The notes under the pieces are model-generated. The model was not told where the DNA came from, made no database searches, and saw nothing but the letters and a program-made list of their open reading frames with translations. Positions 11,340 to 22,238 of a stretch of DNA of 64,000 bases are shown here, one piece after another (position 1 is the stretch's first letter; each line of letters begins with the position of its first letter). Origin of the DNA: Hydrangea macrophylla (lineage: Eukaryota > Streptophyta > Magnoliopsida > Cornales > Hydrangeaceae). Both the position numbers and the translations under genes were made by a program. The stretch lies in NCBI GenBank assembly GCA_033977485.1, contig CM066998.1, positions 52,294,274-52,358,273 of the forward strand. Reading direction: 5' to 3'.

Positions 11340-13548
11340 TGTGGATATCGCAGGTTTTCCTACCCACAGCTTTTCTTATTTAAAATCTTTTTCCAAATTT
11401 TTAAATTCAAAAACAAATGAGTCGCAACTTAATTTTTAAAAGGAAAAAATTAAGAAACCATTTAAAGGAAACTGATCTTTTGCGAAACCAAAGATTAACT
11501 AGGTCCGGGGATTATGGAATGAGAGAGGAAGGAGCCCGTCGGACTAAAACACCCTCTCTCATCCTATCTTACGATAGGCTTCTACTCAACATTCTTTTAA
11601 TCGAATTACTAATTTAAGTGTGCCCTCAATTAATATATATATATATATATATACATCACAAAAGCATGTCTAAAGGGTATAAAATTGCTAATGACAAAAA
11701 TATCATTCATAAGCCACATATGTCAAGTAGCAAGCAATATGATGTGCAATAGGAACAAGAAAGCTTACCCGGGATCCGGCAGCGATATTAAACGTGCAAT
11801 GCATACACAAAATACAAAGCCTAAGAAAAGGTCTCTAATCACATATACACATAAGGCAAATCTTAATTCTAAGATGTCGCACATGAGGTCGAAAATCAAA
11901 TAAAATCAAAGAATTCAATAAACTAGAGAGGGATTGATAAATCGTACCTTAATAGCGCTACAAAACAAAGGGTTAGTTCACATGATATGCAAAATTATGA
12001 TGTTAGAAATAACAATCCTAAATTTCTAGCCTAAATCTATCTAATGTAATTAAATCCAAAGCAAATAAGTCCTAATTACAAGTGTCAAACCATATGGATG
12101 AATATGTGCATGGACAAGGATAAACTATGAAATACTCTTAAACTTTGAATTCAAGCTCAAATAATCATTATTAAAACATGGTTTAAGCCTTAGGTCATAG
12201 AAAAGTCATTTGGACCATTATTTACAAAGTTGGTCAAATGTGTCATAAAACTCTGAAAATTGCAGAGAGCAGACCAGAACTTTAAGGAAATAAAAAGCAC
12301 GTCTCTCATGGTTTGATGTCGGTGAATTTTGGACACAAGATGCCTCTGTGAGTCTAGTTTCCAAATCAAAAAGAAAATCAAAATTTCAACGGTCGGATCT
12401 CTGGTAAAAGGACAAACACCAGACATCACTCAGAGATGTACAACTCTCTGTCCAGAGATTTTGTTTGATTTTTTAAAAATAGTAAAATAATCCGAAATGC
12501 TTCATTCTTTTTAGGGGGTTTTCCTAACACATTAAAATACATGGGAAAATTTATTTTGGGTCACAAACACCTTGTTAAAACTCTGATTTACTAATTTCAA
12601 AAACGTTTTACTGTTCTGAAACTATTCTGAAACTCTGGACAGATTGTGATTAACTCACAAAACCCATGATCAAACCCCTCTAAACAAGAAACCACCTTAA
12701 AACAAAAATTACAGTGGTAGAATATTGTGTTATTGACACTTTCCCGTTGGTTTCACTTGATTTAAACGGTTAGATTTCGAATTAAAAATCCTTGATCAAA
12801 AACAGTTTGTGAACTCACTGTTTTCATTTTTCAAGTTCAACTTTTATTTGCTAACCCCAACTATTAAACCATGAAGTTGGACTTAACTAAACTATTTTTT
12901 CCTACCATTTGATGGTCATTGGAGGCTAAAGACCTTTATATTTGTGGATTTCAAATGAAGTATGAATAGACTTCATGAAATCTCAAGACAAGGAATCTAA
13001 GCCATGGAGATGGGCTTAAACTCAAAACCACTTCCTCCTACCATTTGATGGTCATTGGAGATGAAGACATGACTAATGCTCATGAGTCTTCAAGGAATGT
13101 AAAGAGACTCCATGAAAACTCAAGCTTAGAGGACCCAAGTCATGAGTATGGACTTGGATCTATCTATTTGTTTATAAAATAAAATGATGATCAAACTTTG
13201 ACTTCCATGTGAAGCATAAGCTTACATAGGATTCAAAAGATCACATTCAAGAGGTTTCAAGAGAGATATTGAGGATCTCCAAGAGTCTCAAGAAGGAAAT
13301 ATAAAAAATAAAAAGAAATAAAGCAAATAAAACAAAATAGTTTGAGGATTCAAAGGAAAGAATGCAAATAAAACAACTTATGGTTAGAGGATCACCTCCA
13401 ACTATCCTCAAAATTTCTCTTCTTTGAAGATCTTCCAAGCTCTTCTCTTTAGTTCTCTAAACTCTCTCTTTTCTCTCTAAAATGTTGGTGTAATGGAAGT
13501 ATTTTTTTTGTATGTGTTGTTCTCCCTCTTTCCCTTGGGAGATCCTCT

Positions 13549-13557
13549 CCTTTTATA
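13549..13557 (-). promoter_or_regulatory. T2 3' LTR TATA box
   Basis: Minus strand TATAAAAGG, with pyrimidine-rich sequence about 30 bases downstream. The equivalent box of the 5' LTR is at 38132-38140. Confidence 0.75.
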
Positions 13558-13656
13558 GACAAAATAACCCAGGTATTTTCAGTGAATTCGGAGTAAAAGA
13601 CATGTGTAAACATCTCATTTGGTGGTACAATATGTACTTCCTGAAATTGGACAGAC

Positions 13657-13985
13657 TGCTGCCCAGGGCGGCAGTCAAGAAACTGTCGCGGCAGTCCGTG
13701 AATGCCGTCGCGGCAGTTCATGACTGCCGTTGCGGCACTTTATGACTGCCGCGCGGCATTCATCAAATGCCGCGGCAATTAATGGATTGCCGCATTTTTG
13801 TCAGTCTTACTTTATCAGTTTTTTGTTCTTATTCGCATACGCATACGTATTGCTCTGCAAAATACAGACTTTAAAAGTGAACGGCAGTCAGAAATTTTGG
13901 GCGGCACTTGGTGAATGCCGGGCGACACTCTCTGACTGCCGTGCGGCATTCAGTGAGTGCCGCTGCAGTCTGCCGTGTGCCGTTT
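13657..13985 (-). repeat. T2 U3 motif arrays (GGCAGT / ATGCCGCGGCA)
   Basis: Two clusters, 13657-13790 and 13882-13985, contain over a dozen short GC-rich words such as GCGGCAGT, GCCGCGGCA and GCGGCATTCA spaced about 15-25 bases. They stand out from AT-rich surroundings and lie 100-430 bases upstream of the TATA box on the minus strand, so an enhancer or silencing-target role is plausible. Confidence 0.7.
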
Positions 13986-14240
13986 TTAGCTAAGATTCCC
14001 TCTTTAGGTCTTCCTTCTTTTAAAGCGAATTATTCTTGAAGATTTTTTTCCAAAAGTCATGTCTTAGACCCGAATTCTCCTAAATACCTAGTATTTTCTC
14101 CTTTCTGTGAAATTTTATCGCGTTTGGAAAACTTTCTGAAGAGCTTGGAATACTTCGAATCTTTTCGGTCCTTATCATCATCGGATGTGGAGGTGACGCT
14201 CTCCTAAATTCGACGGTCGGTCAAAATTGGGGTGTCTACA

Positions 14241-14252
14241 ATTTGCCCCTCT
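14241..14252 (-). other. T2 polypurine tract
   Basis: Directly beside the 3' LTR the minus strand reads AGAGGGGCAAAT, mostly purine, as expected for plus-strand primer formation. T3 has the matching tract AGAGGGGCAAAC at 47184-47195. Confidence 0.75.
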
Positions 14253-14404
14253 TCGGCAGAGCTTGTAGAGCAACGCGTGCCACAAGCGAATGTCCAAGCC
14301 TGTGTGAAGACAAGCCTTTGACCAGACTATCGAATTTAGGTAAAAACAAAATGCGTTGCAAAAACAGGCGAAATTCCAATTGGTCGTGCTCCATGACGAG
14401 CTGC

Positions 14405-14439
14405 CTACGTATCCCATCAGGAATCAGACCAAAGCGTAG
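14405..14439. repeat. CTACGTA-type hairpin, LTR-proximal copy of T2
   Basis: CTACGT and GCGTAG bracket TCCC and GGAATCAGACC. It lies about 165 bases inside the 3' LTR, the same distance as the T3 copy at 47362-47396. The sequence between it and the tandem array (14440-14685) has no recognised feature. Confidence 0.7.
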
Positions 14440-14685
14440 TTCAGGCATGGGTCGAACATTCACAAACGCAAGTGGTCATACGGATGGATGCACCTATCCT
14501 GTCGTGATGCAAGTGCCATGCAATGGTGATTTCTGTATTGACCTAGTTGTGTAAATGTCATGCTTATCATGTTTTCCCCACGTACGACGCATATTCCGTG
14601 ACGTGTTAGCCAGGGAAAATCATCTGATTCTTTAGCGATTGAAAATTTGCTTACAGGGGTTGCGAAAAACGCTTTTGATTTGATT

Positions 14686-17035
14686 ACGAGGGTTAACGCA
14701 AATCCGTTACGAAAACCGGGAATATAAATCAGTTATATTCGCAAAACGAGGGTTAACGCAAATCTGTTGCGGAAACCGGGAATGTAAATCCGTGATATTC
14801 TCAAAACAAGGGTTAACGCAAATCCGTTACGGAAACCGGGAATGTAAATCCGTTATATTCTCAAAACAAGGGTTAACGCAAATCCGTTACGGAAACCGGG
14901 AATATAAATCCGTTATATTCTTAAAACAAGGGTTAACGCAAATCCGTTACGGAAACCGGGAATATAAATCCGTTATATTCTCAAAACAAGGGTTAACGCA
15001 AATCCGTTACGGAAACCGGGAATATAAATCCGTTATATTCTAAAAAACGAGGGTTAACGCAAATCCGTTACGGAAACCGGGAATATAATCCGTTATATTC
15101 TTAAAACGAGGGTTAACGCAAATCCGTTACGGAAACCGAGAACATAAATCCGTCATATTCTCAAAACGAGGGTTAACGCAAATCCGTTACGGAAACCGGG
15201 AATATAAATCTGTTATATTCTCAAAACGAGGGTTAACGCAAATTCGTTACGAAAACCGGGAATATAAATCCGTTATATTCTCAAAACGAGGGTTAACGCA
15301 AATCCGTTACGGAAATCGGGAATATAAATCCGTTATATTCTCAAAACAAGGGTTAACGCAAATCCGTTACGGAAACCGGGAATATAAATCCGTTATATTC
15401 TCAAAACGAGGGTTAACGCAAATCCGTTATGGAAACCGGGAATATAAATCCGTTATATTCTAAAAAATGAGAGTTAACGCAAATCCGTTACGGAAACCGG
15501 GAATATAAATCCGCTATATTCTTAAAACGAGGGTTAACGCAAATCCGTTACGAAACCGAGAACATAAATCCGTCATATTCTCAAAACGAGGGTTAACGCA
15601 AATCCGTTACGGAAATCGGGAATATAAATCTGTTATATTCTCAAAACGAGGGTTAACGCAAATCCGTCACGGAAACCGGGAATATAAATCCGTTATATTC
15701 TCAAAACAAGGGTTAACGCAAATCCGTTACGGAAACCGGGAATGTAATTCCGTTATATTCTCAAAAACGAGGGTTAACGCAAATCCGTTACGGAAACCGG
15801 GAATATAAATCCGTGATATTCTCAAAACGAGGGTTAACGCAAATCCGTTATGGAAACCGGGAATATAAATCCGTTATATTCTAAAAAACGAGGGTTAACG
15901 CAAATCCGTTACGGAAACCGGGAATATAAATCCGTTATATTCTTAAAACGAGGGTTAACGCAAATCCGTTACGGAAACCGAGAACATAAATCTGTCATAT
16001 TCTCAAAACGAGGGTTAACGCAAATCCGTTACGGAAACCGGGAATATAAATCTGTTATATTCTCAAAACGAGGGTTAACGCAAATCCGTTACGGAAACCG
16101 GGAATATAAATCCGTTATATTCTCAAAACAAGGGTTAACGCAAATCCGTTACGGAAACCGGGAATATAAATCCGTTATATTCTCAAAACAAGGGTTAACG
16201 CAAATCCGTTACGGAAACCGGGAATATAAATCCGTTATATTCTAAAAACGAGGGTTAACGCAAATCCGTTACGGAAATCGGGAATATAAATCCGTTATAT
16301 TCTAAAAACGAGGGTTAACGTAAATCCGTTACGGAAACCGGGAATATAAATCCGTTATATTCTCAAAACGAGGGTTAACGCAAATTTGTTACGGAAACCG
16401 GGTATATAAATCCGTTATATTCTCAAAACAAGGGTTAACGCAAATCCGTTACGGAAATCGGGAATATAAATCCGTTATATTCTCAAAACAAGGGTTAACG
16501 CAAATCCGTTACGGAAATCGGGAATATAAATCCGTTATATTCTAAAAACGAGGTTAACGCAAATCCGTTACGGAAACCGGGGCTGTAAATTCGTTATATT
16601 CGCAGGACAAAGGATCGACACAAATTTGTTGCGGAAACCGAGAATATAAATTCGTTATATTCGCAGGACAAAGGATCGACGCAAATTTGTTGCGGAAACC
16701 GAGAATATAAATTTGTTATATTCGCAGGACAAAGGATCGACGCAAATTTGTTGCGGAAACCAAGAATATAAATTTGTTATATTCTCAGAACAAAGGATCG
16801 ACGCAAATTTGTTGCGGAAACCGAGAATATAAATTCGTTATATTCTCAGAATGTGGGTCAACGCAAATTTGTTGCGGAAATCGAGAATGTAAATTCGTTA
16901 TATTCTCAAGATAAGGATCGATGTAAATTTGTTACGGGGATTGGGAATATAAATTTGTTATGTTCTCAGAATGTGGGTCAGCGCAAATTTGTTGCGGAAA
17001 CCGAGGATGTAAATTCGTTACATTCTCAAGATCTT
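14686..17035. repeat. 60-bp tandem array (about 39 copies)
   Basis: About 31 units of a 60-bp monomer (AGGGTTAACGCAAATCCGTT, then GGAAACCGGG and an AT-rich half) run to about 16560, then about 8 units of a diverged version (GGATCGACGCAAATTTGTTG). Each monomer contains a perfect 8-bp inverted repeat GAATATAA / TTATATTC with loop ATCCG, and a near palindrome TCCGTTACGGA. The length is a multiple of three without stops, giving false repetitive reading frames of up to 131 codons. Small indels of 1-2 bases shift the frame between blocks, so coding is unlikely. Confidence 0.93.
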
Positions 17036-17039
17036 TGAT

Positions 17040-17260
17040 TTTCAGGAGTTGGGAGCCTACAGGCTCAAATATTTTCAATTTTTAGGAATTGGGAGCCCAC
17101 GGGCTTATACTCCGATGTCTCCCAAGAATCATCTGATCGACTGAGATGCGCTTCGTGTCTTATACTCCGGTGTCAAATCAGGAAATGTGCTGAAAGACTG
17201 AGATGCGCTTTGCGTCTTATACTCCGGTGTCTTTTGAGGATCACTAACACGAATGATACT
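17040..17260. repeat. short tandem blocks
   Basis: Two degenerate units with GGAGCC..CAGGCT (about 50 bp) are followed by two to three units with GAGATGCGCTT and TTATACTCCGGTGTC (about 61 bp). They are separate families from the 60-bp array. Confidence 0.65.
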
Positions 17261-17297
17261 GCTACCGAGAATTAATGCAGCGTTGCTAATGATGACT

Positions 17298-17535
17298 AAC
17301 ACCCATGGTGCTGCCATTGAGGACTAATGCAAGGTTGCCATTGAGGACTAACACCCATGGTGCCGCCATTGAGGACTAATGCAAGGTTGCCATTGAGGAC
17401 TAACAACCATGGTGCTGCCATTGAGGACTAATGCAAGGTTGCCATTGAGGACTAACACCCATAATGCTGCCATTGAGGACTAATGCAAGGTTGCCATTGA
17501 GGACTAACACCCATGGTGCTGCCATTGAGGACTAA
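17298..17535. repeat. about 52-bp tandem array (four to five copies)
   Basis: The unit contains AGGACTAACACCCATGGTGC, TGCCATTG, AGGACTAATGCAAGG and TTGCCATTG. The internal sub-repeat GCCATTGAGGACTAA shows an older half-length unit. Confidence 0.88.
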
Positions 17536-17589
17536 AGCTTAGAAAAGAACTAAACAACATAGTAAGATATTGGTTAATAGCCACCTAGA

Positions 17590-17720
17590 GGCTTACAAGC
17601 ATGAATGATGGTCAACAGCCTTTCAAGGACTTATGTTGTGAAAGCGACAATCAACAGCCCTTTTGGGGACTTATGTTGCAATAGCAGAGATCCACGGCCT
17701 CGCAAGGACTTATGTTGCAA
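17590..17720. repeat. about 50-bp tandem array (three copies)
   Basis: Three degenerate units share AAGGACTTATGTTG and a preceding CAACAGCC or CCACGGCC word. Confidence 0.7.
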
Positions 17721-17726
17721 TTTCAA

Positions 17727-17975
17727 AAAATCGAGAGTCATTCGGACTCAAATCAATTCAGTTCAGTTTAATTTCTTAAATCGAGAGTCAATCAGACTCA
17801 AATCAATTCAACTTTTTCAAAATCAGGAGTTAATCAGACTCCATTTGTTTCACTTTTCATATCAGGAGTCAGTCAGACTCAAACAAATTCGATTTCACCA
17901 AATTTAAAGTCATTTTGACTCAAATCAAGTTCGAATTCCACTTATTAGGAGTCAATCAGACTCAAATCAGGATTC
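17727..17975. repeat. about 40-50-bp tandem array with GAGTC...GACTC hairpin
   Basis: About six degenerate units contain GAGTCAATCAGACTC followed by AAATCAATTC. Each unit carries a short inverted repeat, GAGTC with GACTC around a 4-5 base loop. Confidence 0.75.
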
Positions 17976-18543
17976 AAAGAATTTGAACAGAGTTGATATA
18001 AAGAATGATTTTCTGCATTCGCGGACCTTTGGAAGAAACACGTCGATTCTGTCAAGAGAGGGAAGTCACCTTCGCCCCTAGTCTTGGACTCTTCTTATAT
18101 TGCCACTTTATGCTGTGATAGTGTTTGAAACCTCTGCTCGTACTGCTCTTGGGATGCTCATGAAGACTTTTCAAATCTTTATTCATCATCTTAAACCCAC
18201 ACATTTGAGACCATTTATTGACTCATCAAAGGAGGACAGACCTGACAAAGCTAGTTACTCAAAATGACTGACTCAAACTCTTCATTCATTATGAATCAAT
18301 GTGCTTTCATTGTGAGTAACTGTATCATCTCACCTTTAATTTTTTCATCATTTTATAAATGGTAGTGCTTTGTTGATAAATCTAGACTTTGAAAACTTCC
18401 CCTTTTGATTTAGCGAATTCTTTGCCCATCTAGAATGTGCTTCAAATTAGTGCTTTAGCTTATAGAATGAAAGGCACTCTATTTCAATCCTTTCAAAACA
18501 AACTTGATTACTTGAGAACTTGCCTCTGGCATAAGGGGATTTT
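17976..18543. other. T2 internal non-coding stretch
   Basis: AT-rich sequence with no recognisable gene, repeat or hairpin family. No similarity to gag-pol was seen in either direction. Confidence 0.5.
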
Positions 18544-18762
18544 GGCAAACGAAGTTTGCCCCTAGTCTAAAGGGAAAATAGGCTCATCCAAGGGTTTTGA
18601 GAACATGATGGTACAGGATGCCTGCAGTGCATTTACTCCCAACCTAGAGATAATCATCATGAATGTGGTGGGCTGAAGCGGGAAACCCAATGCTGATAGG
18701 CAAACTTTGTTTGCCCCTGGTTTGGCAGTACACATATGGCTCCAGGCAAACACAAGTTTGCC
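18544..18762. repeat. three GGCAAAC / GTTTGCC hairpins
   Basis: Perfect 7-bp inverted repeats lie at 18544-18560, 18699-18715 and 18745-18762, each followed by CCCCTAG or CCCCTGG. The same motif occurs in T1 and T3 in the equivalent spacer. Confidence 0.8.
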
Positions 18763-18847
18763 CCTAGTCTGATGGAAGGAAACCAAAGGTGCAAAGGGTG
18801 ATGCCTACGGTTTAGGAATGGTTACGGACCGAGAACCTTGGGAGGTT

Positions 18848-18992
18848 CGCCCACTTATCCCCAAGTGGGAATTAGGTCCGAAGTAGTTCGACTGAGGCTT
18901 GAAAGAGAAATATCACGTGGTGCAACGACGTTTGTGACCGAACCGCACAGGCTGCCTACGTATCCCCAAGCGGGAATCAGGTCAAAACGTAG
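18848..18992. repeat. two CTACGTA-type hairpins
   Basis: The right copy (18956-18992) has CTACGTATCCCC, GGGAATCAGGTC and ACGTAG. The left copy (about 18848-18890) is the diverged form with CCACTTATCCCC and AAGTAG. Order and spacing match T1 2039-2178, so T2 kept the junction that lies just past the integrase in coding relatives. Confidence 0.78.
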
Positions 18993-20606
18993 TTCATCGA
19001 CTCTGGAGGTCTTGAAAGAATAAGGCTTCAAGAAATAGTGGGCTTTTCGAGCTATGTTCCCATTAGGGTCAAATGAGTGCTCTTTGTGGAATAGGTCACT
19101 TGTGGTAGCCTTTGAATAGGACGATGAGAACATGAACTTCTTCTCCTCTTCATTTTCTTTTCTTTTCTTTTCTTTTATGATCTTTTCTTTTTTTTTTTCT
19201 TTCTTTTCTTTTCTTTTCTTTTCTTTTCTTTTCTCTTCTTTTATTTATTTGACGATTGATTCTTTTAACCCTTTCACTAGCCAGTCAACTTTGCCATTCT
19301 CATATTGTATCGTGTTTTTTTTTTTTTTTTTATCATACTCACAAAGCAATATCAACCCTCCAGATTACTCTTTATTTTCCCCAAAGATATCTTTGCATTG
19401 TTTTAGGCCCACTTAGCCATTGAGCCTCTCACAAAATTTTTGAGACTAATTGATACTTTCAAATCTCTCTTTTACAAATCTTTTCTTTGTTTTAGAACGA
19501 CACAAAGTCTTCGAATAATTCATGTACCAATGATGTGCTCAAGAATTCTCAATCTTATTTATTCTCTATATATTTTTTTCTTTCCTCTTTCCTTTCTTTT
19601 CTCTACCTCACTATCTCTTATTCTCTTCATGATTTTGACTGGCTAGGATTCGGGGTTTTGAAATCAACACGCATCTTATTTGTGCTCTAACTTTTGCCTA
19701 GGCGCCCTTCCAGGTTTTCATCCTAGCGAGCTCTTTCTTCTTTTTCTTTTTCTTCTTCTTTTTTTTTGGAATAAGAAGTTCATTTAAAATGTCTGGCTAC
19801 CATCAAGGACCAAATTTATGGCTTTAGACTGGTTGGACTCATCTTTTAGAAAAGGGGATGGTGAGCAAGCTTCAGGTTCCAAGTTCATCTTTTCAAGATT
19901 GAGCAAGAGCATCTTTAAATTCTTAAAGTAAAGCTAATCAATTCTCTACTCCTCCATGGTTTTGGCACAAAATTTGCTTTGATCACTTGGGGATCCTTTT
20001 CAATGCAAAGGCTTATTAACAAAGTATTTTCCATGATCGTTTGAAAAAAAGTGACTTTTTCTTCTCTTTTTTTTTTGGGTCTTAATGATCCATACATTCA
20101 CGACTTAGCACATTGAATCAAGAAAAATGAGATTTTATTCAACTAGTAGGGAATGAGGATTACATCACTTGACTCGATAAACTCGACAAAGACTTGCAAA
20201 CAAACTTGATAATAGACTGACCAGAAGACTCGACTGGACTTGACATTTGACTTCAACCTAACATAACTCGACTACCAGACTTGACTCGACTTGGTCTCAA
20301 TTGGAGTGTCACAGACGATTTTCAAATTATTGGGTCCCCAGGAGCATCCACATTTGCTTTAGCAGCAGTATTTCAAAACGCTATCACCTTACTAGCAACA
20401 TATGCGCATGAACATCTCTCTTCCTACTATCTGTTCCTTCCTGACTAATCTCGTGCTTGAATTTCTATACCAAACAATGCTTGGCTCGGGTGCTATTTCG
20501 CTTACAACACTTATCTTTTAATCAACTTTGACTGATTTTCTCAAGATAATCTTATACTTTTATTGAAATTTTTATGCCAAGTGAAATGCTCATGAATGAT
20601 TCATAT
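18993..20606. other. T2 internal non-coding stretch replacing gag-pol
   Basis: A relative of T1 would have integrase to gag here; none is visible. It contains a TTTTC microsatellite (about 19140-19255), a pyrimidine-rich block near 19735-19770, one copy of the word TTTTGCCTAGG ... CCTAGCGAGC (19688-19735) that recurs twice in T3, and a stretch at about 20165-20310 with repeated GACTCGAC or GACTTGAC at short intervals. The end (from about 20540) again resembles the T1 gag-leader junction. Confidence 0.6.
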
Positions 20607-20611
20607 GTCAC
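20607..20611. repeat. target site duplication of AT1 (left, GTCAC)
   Basis: GTCAC directly precedes the AT1 LTR and follows it at 34808-34812. The uninterrupted form ATATGTCACATGGATG is visible in the T1 leader near 9010. Confidence 0.95.
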
Positions 20612-22238
20612 TGACACGATATTTTTTCTGTGCGCTCTTGTGCAATACCCAAGTGTAGGTAGACGTGCAAGTAATATCTGGTAAGACCAGGTCGATCCCA
20701 CAGGGAAGGTGTTGACCTATTGAATTAGACTATCCTCAAAAGAAAGCAAAATAAAATGAATAAGTTTGAACGATTGTGCAGAACACACAGTTCCACAAAC
20801 TAAGATTACTAATGAAAATGATTAACGATCTAACTAGCTAATTAAAACAGTACTCTAAATTAGGATGTTTAACTTTAAAAAGAAAGTGTTGGGATTACAC
20901 GAATCCACAGTAATCTAGCTATCTACCATGCATTTGACTTGAAGCACAAAGGAGCACATTACCCACAGTTTCCCGTATTCCTCTAAAGATGGAGAATCAA
21001 TAGCCCTTTCATGACCGGGACCATATCATCACAGTTAAGTTAAAATACGTGAAAGCGGTTTAATCCAATAGTTAAGACTCACACCCTCAATGGTGTTAGC
21101 ATTAAAGGTGATTTGCAAAATGTATTGAAAGAAAATGCCTTAGGGCCTTAGTTTTAAAAACTGTTTTGACAAACTGAGCATTTATTTGGGACAGAATGAT
21201 AACAAATCTTAAAACAAAAGGTCCTGGAATACTGCAGGGAACATCCTCAAGAATCAGGGAGTTCGATCGATCGACGTGCTTTCGATCGATCGAAGACCTT
21301 CATCCTTCAATCGATCGAACTGACTTCGATCGCTTGACTGTCTCTGGTTCGATCGATCGAACTAACTTCGATCGATCGAACACAGCGATTATCCTGCTGC
21401 ATGGCAGAAGCTGGAGATCACTGTTTCATCGTGTTCTCCCAACCTGGGACTACTCAGACATCGTCTGGAGTGTCACAGATTGATATTTAACGTAAGAAAA
21501 CATTAACACCTTGTTTGGTTGCGAGTTTTTCATGAAAACTATCAAATCTATGGTTTTGACAATATCTAGCATATATTACCACGAGATGAGCGATTAAACT
21601 ACGCCTACAAAGTGCAGAATGTAAATGAGCAATATATAGATAACCTGGAATGAAGAATACTAATATCAACTTAGATAAATCCGGTCCACAATGTAAAAAT
21701 TCACTGAAAACCTACAAAACACAAGCAAACTCTCTATCTCCCTCTCTAAAACTGTAAAAATGTAATGTGGGCGTCCCTCTGGACGTGTACAATACACATA
21801 TATATAAGAAACCTAAGAAACTAGGGTTAAAAACCCGCATCTGCTGCGCACACGAATGTTACTGGAAATACCACGTTCGATCGATCGAACTGCTCTCGAT
21901 CGATCGAACCTGTAAGCATCAAGCGCTTCAACTCTCTTTAAGCGATCGAAAGCTCGATCGATCGAACTGCTCTCGATCGATCGAACTCAAAGTTTCAGCT
22001 TTGACTTCTTTTGTTTTCATTCCAGCATTCCATATACCCTGATGTTCATCTGTTTAGTCCACACAGCAGTGATCTGCACAAACAACAGCTAAAACAATAC
22101 AACTTATCATAGATTAATCATATTGTATAAAAATTAGCCTTGCAATGCAAATTGCAGATAAAACGGGAAGTTGTGATAAAAACTAATACATTTCTTCCTT
22201 TTAGCGCGGTTGTATTTTACAAATACCCCCGCTTCGCA
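20612..22238 (-). repeat. AT1 3' LTR
   Basis: TG at 20612 and CA at 22238. A likely TATA sequence is at 21797-21807 (minus strand TTATATATATG). It carries two clusters of CGATCGATCGAA: 21260-21392, downstream of the TATA sequence in R or U5, and 21870-21995, upstream in U3. Confidence 0.95.
21260..21392. repeat. CGATCGAT palindrome cluster, R/U5
   Basis: Six copies or near copies of TTCGATCGATCGAAC. A second cluster is at 21870-21995. Equivalents are at 33829-33961 and 34441-34564 in the other LTR, 25955-26078 in the interior, and 59613-59737 and 60234-60345 in AT2. Confidence 0.9.

Larger units (their letters stand above)
11340..14240 (-). repeat. T2 3' LTR
   Basis: Read on the minus strand it starts TGTAGACACCCC at 14240 and ends at 11340. 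U3 holds GC-rich motif arrays and a TATA box (13549-13557), so R and U5 together would span over 2.1 kb. By eye it differs from the 5' LTR only by scattered substitutions and small indels, for example the TA run near 11640. Short plus-strand or minus-strand frames inside it are not credible genes. Confidence 0.92.

Noticed and set aside
13247..13721. Short frames duplicated in both T2 LTRs (63 and 90 codons)
   Set aside because: They are identical only because the LTRs are recent copies; they overlap the TATA region and have no recognisable domain.
14792..16245. Repetitive open frames of 83 and 131 codons on the plus strand
   Set aside because: They are the 60-bp tandem monomer, whose length is divisible by three and lacks stops. 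One- and two-base indels between units shift the frame with no sign of frame maintenance.
14686..17035. CRISPR-like array
   Set aside because: The units are contiguous tandem copies with no unique spacers, and the sequence is a plant genome.
19132..19416. Phe/Ser-rich plus-strand frame
   Set aside because: It is translation of a TTTTC microsatellite.
20640..20710. tRNA-like or polymerase III box (GGTCGATCCCACAGGG) near the AT1 and AT2 LTR ends
   Set aside because: It resembles a B box, but no cloverleaf or A box at suitable spacing is seen; it is a conserved part of this LTR family.
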